This document shows, piece after piece, positions 1 to 14,049 of a stretch of DNA of 64,000 bases (position 1 is its first letter; each line of letters begins with the position of its first letter). Below the pieces are notes generated by a model. That model ran no database searches and was not told the origin of the DNA. It saw nothing but the letters and a program-made list of their open reading frames with translations. Source of the DNA: Echinarachnius parma. Taxonomy: Eukaryota > Echinodermata > Echinoidea > Clypeasteroida > Echinarachniidae. Both the position numbers and the translations under genes were made by a program. The stretch lies in contig JBAMJV010001373.1 in the NCBI GenBank assembly GCA_037951105.1, positions 1 to 64,000 on the forward strand, given 5' to 3'.

Positions 1-1029
1 TATACCTTACCTCTGAATTGAACATAACAGTTTTGCTATTTGCAAATTACAAAATGTTATGTAATTGTCTTGATTGTTTACCGTAACCATGTTTGAAAAA
101 ACAAACTAATATTATATTAACATACTATTTTAATTTCAATTTCATTCATTGGTCCAAGAAATTCATTGTGTACTCATGCATTGACATAAAACATAATTTT
201 AACATATATTTTGTTTCAATATATTTCCGACAGGGTTACTAGGTTAATGAAAGTGAAAGTGAAAAGATATTGCTCACGAGCCATACTCAGTGAGCAATAT
301 CCTATTCACTTAATTTATGGATTCATTGTACCAAACAGAAAACATCTTTGAATTGTTAAACAAAATGTATCCACAATCATGGATAATTGACATTGTAATA
401 ACATTAAATTTGTTATCATGATATATTATCAAATTATACTGGTGTCATCCTGGATGAATTCATGACCCATTTGTTTAAGGGTACGTGCAGATGAGCTCGT
501 TATAATGACTGAGACCCCCTCCATCCCCACCCCCCGTGAGGTGTGACGCCCCTGAACCTATAGATTTATTACAGTAACAACAACCCCATGCAGAGGTATA
601 TAGGTGGTGGTTGTCTGTTTTTGTTTAAAGGCGACCAACGTCACAACAATATAGTTTTGATCATTATTTTTGAAAGAAATTATTCTAAGCTGGCTGACCT
701 CATTCCACTCAACTGAATTTGCATATTTTTTAAAAATTTAAATCTCAGCGATATTTTATTAGAATTCGGCAATTGAATAATTTCTGCGGGAATTTAGTTC
801 ATCAATGAAATATTTTGTTTAAGAATACGTTCCTGGATCAATAAATTATCATGATAATGATTCCTATTATTTGCAGACCCATGTCAATATTTCAGTAGTA
901 TTTTCATTGATTGTAAATTCGAATGGGATAGCAATATCATATGTTGGGGGTAATCGTTGGCGGGATGGTGTTCTTTTCACATTATTATATAAAAATCATT
1001 CGTTTGGCGTTGGTCCCTTTAAATTTGAT
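1..1029. other. AT-rich non-coding DNA
   Basis: I see no coding exon, RNA gene or clear repeat here. The sequence is AT-rich with short pyrimidine patches. A small GA-rich segment sits near 245-300. It leads into the CpG-rich promoter-like block that follows. Confidence 0.5.
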
Positions 1030-1660
1030 TGAACTTCCATTGGCTATTTATTTTGCGCGATGAATCAACCATATCGGTGTCACCACTCAACCGGCATTCG
1101 GCTTCTATTGCAAACATGGGTAAATCGGAGCGGGCTTGCACAAAGCGTGTGGAGATACGCCGGGAATACAGCGTCCCGGCTTACTATGGTAACCCTACCC
1201 CCACTACTACGACTACTAGTACTAGAAACAGTCGACGACTGTCACACACCCTCCAAATGACGTCATCACTCACTCATCGCTCGGCGGAAGCGGCGAACGT
1301 GCAAAATACGGCCAGTGGCGGCGCGCGCTAGCATCGGTTATTTCCGTCCCGCACCGTACCCCCCACCCCCTCCAGCGAAGTTCATGAACGAAGCGAGTAA
1401 CGTACTACGTCACAATGGAGAGTATACCTGTCGTGAGCGATGGGCGGAGCTTATCGCGCTATATTTGGAAACAACTAAAAATACCGGATGCTTATCTGCA
1501 TATGAATTTTCTTTTATCATCAAGGACTTAATTTATTTGTTGATGTGCCTACGTGCAGCCAATCACATTTTTCTGTCAATGGTGGTGGTTAATATTATAA
1601 AACGCCGGTCGACCGGGAAAGTCCAAAATTCAAGTTGTGAGTTTCGCCGGCCGGTTTAAC
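1030..1660 (+). promoter_or_regulatory. CpG-rich Pol II promoter-like region with CRE, CCAAT and TATA motifs
   Basis: This is one of the few CpG-dense stretches in an otherwise AT-rich window. It holds a palindromic cAMP-response element TGACGTCA at 1258-1265, a second CRE-like TACGTCA near 1406, and a GC-box-like GGGCGGAGC near 1442. A CCAAT box lies at 1559-1563 and TATAAAA at 1596-1602. The last two sit at textbook spacing for a start site near 1627-1632. The short ORFs across it show no protein-like composition. Which gene it drives is unknown. The next plus-strand gene (NMES1-like) begins coding 28 kb away, so a long first intron is possible but unproven. Confidence 0.45.
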
Positions 1661-1820
1661 TTTGAACGTCTCGCTCATTACTCAGGAAGAGCATCATCTC
1701 CAATCTCCAATCTCGAATACATTGACTTTGTGCAATACCGACTTTATACCACTGCTACTTGCGACATTGGGCAATACAAGTGACCGGTTTCATCTCGGAT
1801 TAATCTTATTTGTTTTTAAG
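1628..1820 (+). other. putative non-coding first exon downstream of the TATA box
   Basis: The segment runs from the expected start site about 30 nt after the TATA box to an AAG|GTAATC splice-donor-like sequence at 1820/1821. It has no sustained ORF, as expected for a 5' UTR exon. The link to the NMES1-like gene is inference only: that gene's second exon has an acceptor at 29628-29629 followed by 29 nt of 5' UTR, so an upstream non-coding exon must exist somewhere. Confidence 0.25.
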
Positions 1821-2753
1821 GTAATCATCTAAATCATTTATTTGTGAATACACACAATTTTGTTTATCGTTATTCTTTGCTGCTTTTGTATCGAACTAAT
1901 CAGCAATAATAGTTTATATGTTTATGGATGTATACTATTATTATCATGAGCTTTATAAAAAAACAACAATGCGAATTGCAATACAAAAAACATAATGAAA
2001 GCAGTTTGATTGGATGTTAAAGTGCTAGATAAAGTGGTTGATGAGAATTACTTTTGTAGAACAAAATATCTTGTTATTAAAATACAATCGAAAACAAATT
2101 GTACAATCATTATATGTTTTATTAGTCATTGGTACATAGAATCAATATTCATTATAATTGATTGCTAATATTTATTTTATTGAATTTTATGACGGTTTAT
2201 GCTGGTTCATAATCGGTAATGTACTTGACCGCCATTTATTTTTGTATTAAATGAGAAAGTCATTTGAATTAATGGAGAGAAGCACGTGTCTTTTTGCCAA
2301 CATCATATTTTGTCTAAATCGTGATTATTATGTCTTCTCTTTTAGATGATTCTTATTATATAGAACCAATTGTCTGTTGCATTAATCTTTTATTTTGATT
2401 TATGAATAATAATCGAATTCAGCAGTTGCATATCATTTTTAGATATGGAATAACGTTTCGATAAATATGATTTTCAGGCTGAACTTTCAAGTTTCCTGAT
2501 GCTATTTATATTGGGTGTAGTATATAATTATAAGAGTACAACAAATCTTCAATCATAACTTATAGTACATCATGAAATATATTACGTTTGTGTTCTTTAT
2601 GATTTTTAAAATCAAAGTCCAACGATTTGTAAAGCCTTTGTTATGAAGTGGTTTTGAAGGCGCGCAAACGTGTGGTATGTATGTGTGTGCGTGCATGCGT
2701 GCGTGTGTGTGTGTTCGTGCTTGTATCCGCGTTTGTATGTGTATATACATAAT

Positions 2754-2933
2754 CAGTGGCGTAGCGACGGGGGGGGGGGGGGGGGGGCACGTGCCCCCCC
2801 AATAATTTGGAAAAAACAATAAAAAACAAAGGGGACTTTTTTGAAAAAAAAACAAAGAAATACACAAGGTGTGCCCAAAATCATTTTGCGTGCCCCCCCC
2901 CCCCCCCATCAGTCCGACTACGCTACGCCACTG
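2754..2933. mobile_element. short CAGTGGCGTAGC-ended MITE with poly-G/poly-C core (hAT-like)
   Basis: The element starts CAGTGGCGTAGCG and ends with its inverse, CGCTACGCCACTG. Inside are a long G run, a GGCACGTGCCCCC palindrome, an A/T-rich middle and a long C run. The CAGNG start and imperfect 8-bp flanking repeats (tacataat / tacaaaag) suggest a hAT-type non-autonomous element. A close relative is at 47750-47929 and degenerate relatives are scattered through the window. Confidence 0.6.
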
Positions 2934-5900
2934 TACAAAAGCGCAAGTGTATAAAGTAGGAGCCTAAATTAAATCTAATTCTATGAGCGAGGCGAGAGCA
3001 AGAGCGCATGGGACGTGATATTGCTGGTCGAGCGAAATTAATTTTCATAGAATTTTCATAAAGTTTGCCGATACGATGAGAGATGCACTAGACAAGCACG
3101 TGACTCTCCAACACACATTGATCCTTTTACCTTATGCCTTACTGCCAAAGAGCATTATGTCTGGATTTTATTTCATACTTAATTTGTTTATACACTCTTA
3201 ATAAAGAAAAGATCCCGAGTATTATTAATTTGTTTGACTGATTAACATTTTTCGTCACAAGAGGAAAATCATTAACAAAAATTAAAATGTGGACATAACA
3301 CAAACAGAGATACAAATTTCAATGACTATACTATAGATAAATAAATTCGAGAGCGTTTCGGGGTAACCAATCTTTCGATTTATAGCGAAGATTAGTTTCA
3401 ATTTGTATGTGCCCATCACAAAGGATGGAGAAACTGATAATTATTATCGCTGTATGGCCTACGTGACAATTCTCCCATTTCTAGAAATATGATTGCGAAA
3501 GATGCTTGTAAATCATAACGATTTGAATGTGTATGTACAATGTTTTTGCAAAATGTATTGCTGTTATCATTCGCTTTTATGATACAGGATATGAAATTCA
3601 TCGTAAATTATGTCGGTAGAAAATGTGACGATGGAACTTGATACAATTTCGTTGGTATTAAAACTGGGGGGGGGGGGGGGGGGGGTATCACTCTTCGCCA
3701 TGGGGTGTAGCTAGGATGGGCAATCCATTTTTGGATCAGGCACATTTGATGTATTTCTTTAAGTCTCTTATTGTGCTTTTGTTGATCATAAATTGTTTAA
3801 AACAAAAAAATTGTATTATTTTTTGTGTGATAATTATATTCTGATGGGCCACATTCCCCCATGCCGCCCTCCCCACCGACATTAATTACGCCGCGCTGCT
3901 CCCGATGCATGATGCACTTCTCTGTCAGCATCGTGGTTGCGATAATTCATGTAGGACTTCCTGTTGCATCAGGCGGGAAATATTCGAGAAACTCCTTCAA
4001 TCCATATTTCGCTTTTTTTGTGTACTAGTATTTGACCGTCACCCACATTCCTGAGGAATGTCAATCTAGTGTCAAAATCACGCGGGGCGGTCTCCACGGA
4101 ATTATGAATGAATGAATGTGTGCGAGTGTAGAATGACGGGCCGCTCACGCCGGACGCCCACGCAAAACTAGAACGCGAAAAGAGATACAGAATTGGCACG
4201 CCATATCTAAATCGATGAATTAAATTGTTCCAAATACTACTACGTCGTTTTGTTTTAGTTGCCTGGAGCATGAAAATAGACTTGTGTCACAGTAAATTAA
4301 GCGTTGATCAGGGTTCAAGTCTCGGTTGAGTGTTCGGAGAAAATGTGTACGTGCAAAACGTGCTAACGGTGCCATGCGTCATTGATAGGAGGAGGGTCCG
4401 GTCTGATTAAATTTGTTGCGGTTATACCAATCATAAAGAGACTAAACCACACGGAACCCGGATGAATAATCATACATGAGAGTGATGGTTCACGATATAA
4501 TAATTTTCACGATTTCCTCAATTATTATTATATCCACTAACGAATCAGGTTCCATACTACGAGCCTGTCATGGTGTGAAACTGGGAAACGTGTCCCCATG
4601 GTCACGTGAGTGTGATGGTGATAAACCGGAACTTCGTGATGTTTACATTCTATATTTCAATGCAGTGGCGTAGCAAGTGGTCTACATTGGGGAGGGGGTA
4701 GGGGGTGATAGGGGATAAACTGCCTGAAAATGTAAATTGGTGGAGCTAATTGCATAATTTGTCTCAAGCGTGGGGGTCCCATGAAGTGGGGATGTTCCAC
4801 ATAAGTGCACGTGCCTCTTTTTGCGTTTATTAACATTCCTCATCATTATTATAATACCGCCATAATTTCACGGTCACTTGATTATGCATTGGCATCATTT
4901 TTGTTCGCGATTTCCCCTTTTTAGAGTTTTCATTTTGCAAGTAAATATCGATGAAGGAAGTGGCTGAGCAAACACGCGCGGAGACGTGAGAATGGTGTAC
5001 CATTTCACCGGGATCAAATTATGAATTATAATATTCGCAGCATTGGCGTAGCTAAGTACGGGGACAACAGGGGACCTTGTGTGTTTCATGACGGGGGGGG
5101 GGGGGGGGCACCTGACAAGCAAGCAAAAAGAAAGGGGCCTTCACAACTTAGGTCCTACAAATTATGATTTTAAAGTAAAACAATATACGATTTTTCCGAT
5201 TAACACAATTCATTTTTTGTTTAAATCGGCGTAAGCATAATTTCTGATGGGGGGCACCTGGGGACCAGCAAAATAGTGGGGGAACGTGCCCCTGACCTGG
5301 CACCCGCTACTCCCCAGATTCGCAGTTACCATGGTTATTCCACGACGGAGAAGGCAATCATCATGATCATGGTGTCAATCTAATGCATGCAAGGGGTGAA
5401 TAATTAACTTTTGTAGGGTCAGAATTTTGATATTCGTATAATTATCTTTGTAAATGTATATCAGCAGTGTTCAATTATTATAATGATCAAACGTATATTC
5501 CTATATGATCTTTCGATTCGAATGTTAACTTTTGTTCACTTCCTTATCCTCATTATGTTGCCTTTTGTGCGGGCTTTTGTGTAACTGTATTATAGTATTT
5601 ACCTTTGAATTCCCCCAAGGCTCAATTATTCGAATGCTAATTATTTGTCACGTTGCCAACATATATAATTTCTATTTTTGTTTGCCAAATTTGTAAGACA
5701 TTCCAAACCTAGTCGACCGAATAGTTTGTCTATTTTTAGATATAATTTATACGATTTATACGATTATACGATTTTGAATAAAAGGATGAAGGCCATTATA
5801 TGAGTTTAATACAAATAACTGAATTGATAGAAAATCATAAAAATACATGCAATCATTTTCACGATGAGACGATCGAATATGCATACTCTATGACCGAATT

Positions 5901-6807
5901 GCACTGGCCCCCTTACATTCACAATTTTGATTATGCAAAGCCAGCACAGATTGTTTATGCGAAGATTGTTTATTCTTCAGCCTCGTATACTCTCGTACTC
6001 TGATTGATATACATGTAGGTACCCCCCTAGGGCTATATATAATTTCATCTCGCGGTCTTGCTCGCGACTCTGTCTATATTCGGTCAATATTGAATCTATG
6101 AGACACGCGAGACAATATTGGTTTGTATATATGAGATATTAATATAAAAAAAATTAAGAGATGGATAGCCAGCCTATATACACTTAGTCTAGGCGATTTG
6201 AATAAAGGCCATCATAGTGATGAATTACCTTATGATGATAGTAATGAATGGAACTTCAAAAGTATATTTAATTTGATCATAATTACAAACTTATTAACAT
6301 TTGGTTTTTACCTGTTAAACTACATTTTTAATTTATTAAACTTGAATAAACTGTTTTAAATAATTTCAAAACCTACGTTGATATCGCGTTTCATCGTAGA
6401 ACATAATTTTACAAATTACACAGTTATAAAATAATGATCTCAAATGATCTTCAGAATCAAGGAACATTATTGCTGCTAGCGGAACAAATCAATTCACAGC
6501 ACACTGAAATTCAATCTTGGGCAAATCATTATCAAACAAGATTGGAAACCGGAACGATTCATTTTGCAGCACCACTGAAATGTGTTATATCCAAGGAGCT
6601 ATATAGTAACTAATTGAAGGAGCTATATAGTTACCAGACCACAATATCATAACGAACAAAAAAGAAGACAGAAACCGATATACTTCAACAGTAATTCAAA
6701 CCTAGCTGCATTCTGTTTCTTAGTGTTTGAGGGATTGATGAAAACGTAATGAATAGAGCCGAATAATTGGCATTTGTTTTGTAATAAGGTTATATTGTTG
6801 ACATATT
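2934..6807. repeat. non-coding DNA with degenerate poly-G MITE pieces
   Basis: No gene is recognised. There is a G run at about 3666-3685. A partial CAGTGGCGTAGC end begins at 4663. A second partial copy (ATTGGCGTAGC, then a G run and GGCACC) lies at about 5041-5110, with a related tail reaching about 5310. The rest is AT-rich and featureless to my reading. Confidence 0.45.
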
Positions 6808-7203
6808 TTAAAGGGATCTAGTAACTTTGTTGAGATGTGCAAAAACTGATGAATGGTTGATGCAATGTATACTGTTGTTATCTCATATGTCCTCAGGGTA
6901 TTGTGTGAAAATTTCAGGTCAAATGGACAATGTATGGCCAAGTAATGAGCGTAAATGCAAAGTGATATTGGGTGATATTCACCAACTCACTGCATTCACT
7001 TTGTACAGGGATGAAAATCTCGCCCGGAGATTTTCTTATCTAAATACTTCAATCATACATATCTTTGTAATGAAAGGGAAATTTGAAAAACCGAAAGCTG
7101 TCCCATGATTTTATTGTTAATACGAATACAACAAGGTATAAAGGAACCGCTAGAATTACAATTTTATTTTGAGGATTTGGACAATGTTACTAAGTCCCTT
7201 TAA
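6808..7203. mobile_element. TTAA-flanked MITE (TTAAAGGGA ends)
   Basis: The left end is TTAA followed by AGGGATCTAGTAAC. The right end read on the other strand is TTAA followed by AGGGACTTAGTAAC, giving near-identical inverted repeats of about 20 bp. Length is about 396 bp with no transposase ORF. TTAA flanks are typical of piggyBac- and Kolobok-type insertions. It shares the TTAAAGG terminus with elements at 14317, 39023, 45366 and 63229. Confidence 0.6.
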
Positions 7204-7599
7204 AATGATACTGTATACCATGAATGTTCAATGTATCAATTTAATATTTATTTATCAATATTATAGTCTTTGTCTTAGACACGCACGAATACAATGAATG
7301 AACAATCTATATATCGAACAATAATTACACTTATACGTTTGTGTACCCAATGATCCAATCAAAGGATAATCAATTATATGACTCATGATTAGTTCGTGTC
7401 TTTGAAGAGATTGATACTTGTCTGAGAAAATACGTCAGTCCTACGTCATTACAGCAATCATTGCGAACGTTCTATACAGTTCACTCACGTTTATTAGAAC
7501 CAGACACTGCCGGTGTAATCGTCGTGTGTAAACAATAATATCCTTGCTCTTTTTGTGGAGAGGCAGTCCACATCTTCATAAGACGAAGCAATCCATTCA

Positions 7600-7700
7600 A
7601 AACAACAAAACAAAACAAAACAAAAACAACATCAACACAACTACTAACAACAACAAAAACAACAACAACAACTACTACTACTACAACAACAACAACACCA
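7600..7700. repeat. AAC/ACA-rich simple repeat
   Basis: A low-complexity stretch of (AAAAC)n and (AAC)n / (ACT)n units. The asparagine- and tyrosine-rich ORF across it is an artefact of the repeat. Confidence 0.7.
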
Positions 7701-7799
7701 ACTATAATGAATCAATCGTTACACCGGTATACAACGGTACATTTTACACTATATAATTATACGCAAATAAAGTGGCGCCTTCCTTATCTCATACGACGG

Positions 7800-8115
7800 G
7801 AATAACATCTTCCCTGGGCGTAATGTGAAAGTTATCTGACCACGGCGCTCCAGGCTAACCGTATTTTATCTAAATAAAGTATTATTTGCTTGGTAGCTAT
7901 CATATACGAGCATATTATGGATAGTATGTACCCAATGCAAGATAGGGAACTTATCTATCCACGGCACTTCAAGCTAACCGTATTTTTGTTTATCTCTAAT
8001 CAAGTATTCACAATTTGCTTCGTCGGTGAGACGTTATAGGACTTTATACTCGCGCATCCATGATGATGAAAGTAACGTATCTGGCCACGTTCCTTGAGGC
8101 TAGCGGTTATTACCA
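7800..8115. repeat. degenerate tandem repeat, about 125-bp unit, about three copies
   Basis: The phrase 'tat ctg/cta (t)ccacggc', a short gap, 'aagctaaccgta' and then a 'ttgctt' segment recurs near 7835, 7955 and 8075 with drift. I cannot place it in a known family. It may be an old satellite-like duplication. Confidence 0.4.
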
Positions 8116-11100
8116 CTTGAACAACCGATCCCTGCTTGTCATAGATCCCTATAGCTTAATTGAGTATTTACCCATCGCCCCAACGCTGTCTATATATCGA
8201 CCAGAAACACCATGATATAAACACTCTTATAGCATGCTCGAAAAGGTAAACTGAGAGCATCTGCAAGTAAGCCTTTGGGCTCTTTTGCTATAACATGACT
8301 GTACTCTCCATCGACCCCAGCCCGCGTATTTTCGGGACCAGTCCTGAGTCCTGAATGGGTTAATATCGTGCTTGAATACAACACATCGGTAACAAGGATA
8401 CAGAAAAAGAAGCGTTACAATTTTCAGCTGAGGTTTGAGCAACTTTTACTATAAAGTAGGCATACGATATTTACCAAAAGTAAAGCTTATTTTACTATCT
8501 ATAGGTCGAATTTCTGGTTTGTTGATGCTATCTTCGTTCGATCGGTATGCTTAATTGGCAAAAGAAAGTACAGCTGGCTCCGCTAAATAGAAGAACCAGT
8601 TCGCGTTTAGTTCTGCCTTTATTTCACCAAATCCGGCAAGCATTTTTGCAAGGTCAAAACATAATTCCAAGAGAATGCTGACACACTGTGACGTCATCAC
8701 TCCGCCATTTTGTAGCAGGGGTGATGAGAGAAGCGGGCCTAACACGTAGGAAGAGATGCACTAGCAAGTTTATCGAGCAAGTTCCGATTTGGCTTAACGC
8801 AGCCGGGTTCAGGGAGGGGGCAGGTCAATACTTTTCTGTTTGTTCAAAATCGTGCAAGCTGCCAAATCCAGTCAATCATTATCCAATTTGTGAGAAAAAA
8901 CAAATATTTTCAATTAGTAAAAGCCGGTCATTGAAGATCGAGTACTTTGTTTAGGGAGTTAACTATCGAAGGGAAAGTTTATTGAGATAATTATAATATG
9001 GTTTGTCTCGGGGTTCACTGAAGGGGCATGACGATTTAAGTTTCTTCATATAAAGAGTGTTAATACTTAATTCGGTCAGTCAACATCTTCAGAAACAAAA
9101 CTAGTTGGCAAGGGCAAGGTTTGAAATGATATCTTCAATTAAGTTATCAGTATAATCATAGAATACTCTGACTAGAACCCGAGATGAACTTGATGAAGTT
9201 ATAATAAAGCAATCCTAATGGTTCAATTTGTATCTAGAGTAGTGTAGGTATGTATTACAGTATTCAAATATTGGCAAATAACGAGTCTTTGAAATGTAAT
9301 AACTAAGTTCATTTAATAGGAAAAACAAATATTACAATAACTTAGTTGGGGACAATTGCACAGCAATGTAATATTTTATTGAGTATAATTTCAAACATAT
9401 TAAGGAAAACTGAACAGAAATATGATATAATATGAATACAAATTATATTGTGATGGTTGTCCGGTCGTAAATAGCTTCTGACTATAGCACGAGCATTGAA
9501 ATGTGTTTCTGGGACGGACAACCATCGCAAGAGCCTTCAAGCTCAGTTGACGGTTGATATAGCACCGGGGGTGTTTCTCAAAGATCCTAAATTGGACTAA
9601 ACGAAATATGGAAAGCCGTTAGTTTTTTGACATTTTTTTTGGAAAAGTTCTTTTAAAAGGCATTAAATGTTTATTCAAATCATATTATGTTCTATTATCA
9701 AGGATATTTCATGTTCTTGATGTCAAATTTATGAAAAGTCCAATATACTTACACTTTTGCCTTTGAATATAATTTTATTCCAAGGCTACAAATGGCTTAC
9801 CATAATTTTTAAGTCCAACTTAGAGCTAAGTTCAACAATATCCCGAGAAGCCCAATTTCAATTTATTTTATTTAGTATACGGACATATTTCATTCGAGTA
9901 TACCTGAATGCATTCCTAAATGCTTTCAAGTTTGATACACCTTTCGCATTTGAAAGTAGCTGTCTCTGTATGTATACAATGTCACTCTGTAATAACAAAC
10001 CCAGGTGGGTCCTTGTGTATCTTATTAATCATTGCATGAACTTGATAATGAGTCTCGACTAATTTGATATGCCTAGTTGCACATGTCGGATCGATTACCA
10101 GATGACTTAACATCATGGTATACATTGTATAGAGTGATTGAAATTACACGTGCGTAATATATAGGACGCATCTCATCTTGAAGTGTTAAATGGATACCTA
10201 ATCAATGAAGACAGTCATATTAGTATTCAGGCCGCGTTCACAGGCATCCCTATCACGTACACAACATGAGTTTTATGTTGACGTATAGGAATTGAACTAC
10301 TTATTATTCTATTCCCATTATATTTCTAGTAATACAACTTTCTCATTTAACTTATTGTTATTTTTCATGAGGAAATGATATTTTGCATACAGTCACTGTG
10401 AGAAGTGAGATAGAGTACGTTAATTTAAAGGAAATGAAGAATGAATAGCTCGTAAGTTTTCACCATTCTTAGTAATGCCACTTCTTAAGCAGGGTGACTG
10501 TACCATTTGTGGATCGATGTCGATATTACAACCATTAATTATGACAATTAGACGTCAAAACAACAATGATAATAGCCTATACGTGCTTCGATTCCACGAA
10601 ATATTTCATAATCAGACCCGCGTTATAAGACATTATAGAAGCACTGATAATACCCAACATGAAGCTTTTACAAGACAGGCCTTCACATCCATTATCATCA
10701 TGATCGTAAAGATGCTCAACACAGAAATGCATTTTTTCCCGTGCAATGATCTTATTAAACATACACATTATTAAATTATTACAGGTTTATATCACGGGAT
10801 ACATCGTATCAAAATAATATAAATCAGAGAATAATACAGTCATGTTTATCAACATATAAAAAAAATAACATCCTCCTTCAACGTCTTAGATGATAATATA
10901 TATGAATTAATATATCATGACGATCATAAAGCACGACTTCTGTCCTGTATGGGACAGGTGCACAATGATAGACAATATACTTCTGCTATATTTAGATCTT
11001 TATGTCACAGCCACAGACAGTTTAATGACAGACCGTATATCGTATATTGAGAAGTCATAGGGAGTTGCCAGACTTAATAAGGACAGGATGGGGGCAAGAA

Positions 11101-13369
11101 TCCCCAAGAGAAGGGCAATGTGACCCCCCCAAAAAAAAACAACAAACAAACAAACAAACGCCAAAAACAAATAATATTATAGTTTCTTCTCCGGAGATAT
11201 GGGGGGAGGGGGGGGGGGGGGGGACAGGTTGCAAGGATAACCACTGAGGGAGTGGTAACTACAATCAATCACCCCCTTACCTAGCTAGGCCACTGAGAAG
11301 ATGTTTTGCGTCTGGAATGTCCTATATCATACCTTTCAAACATGAAGTATCTCTCATAGTTCACATGCAAATATACATGAAGTGTCGTCAGAATGCTTTC
11401 AAGAAAATTGATCGGCGCCATATACGACAATCGTAACGTTATATTGAATAAATCAACATCATCATATTTGTATGTAGACTTTATTCTAACACCAAATCTA
11501 CTTGTATATAGGCATAGATTTTGTCTATTAGTTTTCAATCCTTTCAGATTCTGACCCCATCGAGGACACGAGGAGACATAATCTAACTTTCCACTCTTCG
11601 TATTATTTTCTTTCCCTTTGTATTGACAAACTAGGAGAATATACAATTCATCTAATTTAGAGGGAGACGATTTTTTTGTTTCACGATGGTTTTGTGCACC
11701 TCATTTCTCTTCCAACCACTCACCGTCTTCTAAATTCAATTTTCTCGGCACAGATCCTGTGAATTAGTGACAGATCGGAGAGGATTACTCTAAATAATGA
11801 AATAGAGATAGCAAAAATAGACGGTGATAGAATCTAAGCGGACTCGGGTTGGAATGACTTTGGTGAAAATGAGCGAGAATACTAGGAGAAAATGAAACTA
11901 ATCAGCTAAATAATTAATGGTCCGTGAGTTGGAGTATTCTGGGAGCTGAAATATCGCAAATGATGTAAACAAATTACTGGAATAAAGAAAACGTTAATAA
12001 TTCAAATTTATTGAAATAAATGAAACACGTTAAAGAATAACATTGTCAGAAAGAAAATTTTTCATAACATCGTGAGATTTTTTTTCATATTCGAACAAAA
12101 TGAGTTGGGAATAATGGAAATAAACATATATTTGTTCGGAGAATGTGTTTATAACCAAATATATCGAAAGCTGCAAAATAATCAGTAACCAAATGACATC
12201 TTTATAATGGTGAAGGCTATCATAATTAGCTTCCTTGAAATCCTTAAAAACAAACTATATGGACTTTGACGTTTCCTATTTATAGACACATGTTTTGTTG
12301 ATGGCCAGAGAATGAATGGACGCAAATTAAATTAAGACAACTGTACACCCCTCATAAGGAAGTATAATGGAATTTGACTTCAAAGACGGACATACGTATA
12401 ATGGAGGGAAACGTGTGCTGCAGCGGATTAATTTAATAAGTTCCATTCAATTTGCAACAAATGAAATAGCGAAAACACGAGAAAATTAAGATGTTTATTT
12501 TTCACAACACTTCAACGTCTCTTCTTTTTGCATTCCTATTGTTCTGTTTATACTATAATTCATACTAAATGTATGATCTGATGATGTATGGTGTTGTGGA
12601 GTACCCAAATAATATTCAATGGGTAAAAGTAATTCAATTCGATCATCCATATCTTGGGTCTGTGGAGTATATGCAACAGCATTATAGTTTCTAATTCTAT
12701 CGGCGTTCCTATACATACATGGCAAAGACACTGCATGTACATATTTAATTGACCAGATAAAAAAACCAGATATCTAATACTCACACTGCACTTGATTTAA
12801 GTTAATTAAGATAATTATTCAATTAATTGATCAATAATATATTGACCCCAGTCCACGTTTTATACAGGGAGGATCCATTAACATGATGACATGGATCAAA
12901 TGTTATTTCCCCTTAAATTTATGACACGATCAACAATATAATAGTGAGACATTGAAATTTGAGCATAAAGTCCCTTCCTCTTCAATACCTTTGTGTGCTC
13001 TACATAAATTAATGTTTTATAGGCCTACTAATCGTTAATCGTGCAATAAAATCAACAATACGCCTTCGTACACTGTACACTGGCATGCAATGATAATAAT
13101 AATTGTGTTATATATTTGTACATTAACCGTTGTTCCCGCTTCTCATCTTAAACAAAGTATGTATTGTGATAATGTATGTATGAATAAAGTTCGTGTTCAT
13201 GGTTATCGTCTATACATATGGTCTACTTCAATTCTTCATATTGACATTGAAATCCATTATCAATACCAGCCACCAAACGATGTACATTGGTAATAATAGA
13301 TAAGATAATGAATGAATTTGCTTTAACCACATTCAATATTTACATTGCGTGCATCATCATAGAGTCAGC
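8116..13369. other. non-coding DNA
   Basis: I recognise no gene. A GTGACGTCATCAC CRE-type site next to CCGCCATTTTG lies at about 8688-8713, a combination seen in promoters but here without a recognisable transcript. A G run lies at about 11200-11222 and an A/CAAA-rich tract at about 11130-11170. Otherwise it is AT-rich unique-looking sequence. Confidence 0.45.
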
Positions 13370-13476
13370 CAGTGGTATCGCGCCGGGAAGGGGGGGGGGG
13401 GGGGGGGGGCGTGGGGGCACGTGCCCCAAATAATTTGACAAAATCACTACAAAACATTAGGGGACAATCAACTATT

Positions 13477-13477
<1 letters not shown>

Positions 13478-13523
<46 letters not shown>
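13478..13523. repeat. (CA)n microsatellite
   Basis: About 20 uninterrupted CA dinucleotides, followed by AAAAC repeats to about 13570. Confidence 0.9.
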
Positions 13524-13527
<4 letters not shown>

Positions 13528-13567
13528 AACAACAAAACAAAAACAAAACAAAAACAAAACAAAACAA

Positions 13568-13690
13568 AACAGAGTCTAGTGGTCAGAGCTCTGCTCCTAG
13601 CACTGATCTGACCGGGTTCGAACCTTGGCTGCGTCTCTCGGATTGTGACGATAAAGGGCGGTCCAAGACGTAACTAATCATTACTGACAT
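13568..13690 (+). mobile_element. tRNA-derived SINE head
   Basis: The sequence contains an A-box-like TAGTGGTCAGAGC and a B box GGTTCGAACCT at 13615-13625 with tRNA-like spacing. The region between does not fold as an intact tRNA and the 3' part diverges, so it is a SINE rather than a tRNA gene. The body after the head is short and unassigned. Confidence 0.5.
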
Positions 13691-14049
13691 GATTGATTGA
13701 ACGCGTCTGTAAAAACCGAATGACCCAACCAACCTATACCCCTCAATAATTTGCGTGTCAGCCCAAATCGGTCCAACCACGCTACGCCACAAACCGACTG
13801 GTCTACGTGACGGATAAGTCCAAACAAACTGAATTATGATACTAACAAAATCTGATATAAGTATGGCATTGAATCACCTGTTACTAAAATTAGCTCGGTC
13901 CGTTCGTCACAAAGTCACTACCGTAAGTGGAGGAGAGAAGAAACATTTGACATTTAAAATAACATTTTGAAAATGAAATCATTATATTTCATTTTCCCCA
14001 ACTGCGAGTATAGTCGTTTGTATGACGGCACGTGCGTACGTGGGCGTAT

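Larger units (their letters stand above)
13370..13792. mobile_element. poly-G hAT-like MITE enlarged by a microsatellite and a SINE
   Basis: The left end CAGTGGTATCGCG is followed by a long G run and a GGCACGTGCCCC core. The right end GGTCCAACCACGCTACGCCAC is the inverse of the family terminus. The middle has been invaded or expanded: a (CA)n tract at about 13480-13522, an (AAAAC)n tract to about 13570, then a tRNA-derived SINE head. This explains why it is longer than its 180-bp relatives. Confidence 0.5.

Noticed and set aside
1315..1659. 114-codon ORF in the CpG-rich region
   Set aside because: It crosses the CCAAT and TATA boxes, has no motif or domain-like pattern, and ends without splice context.
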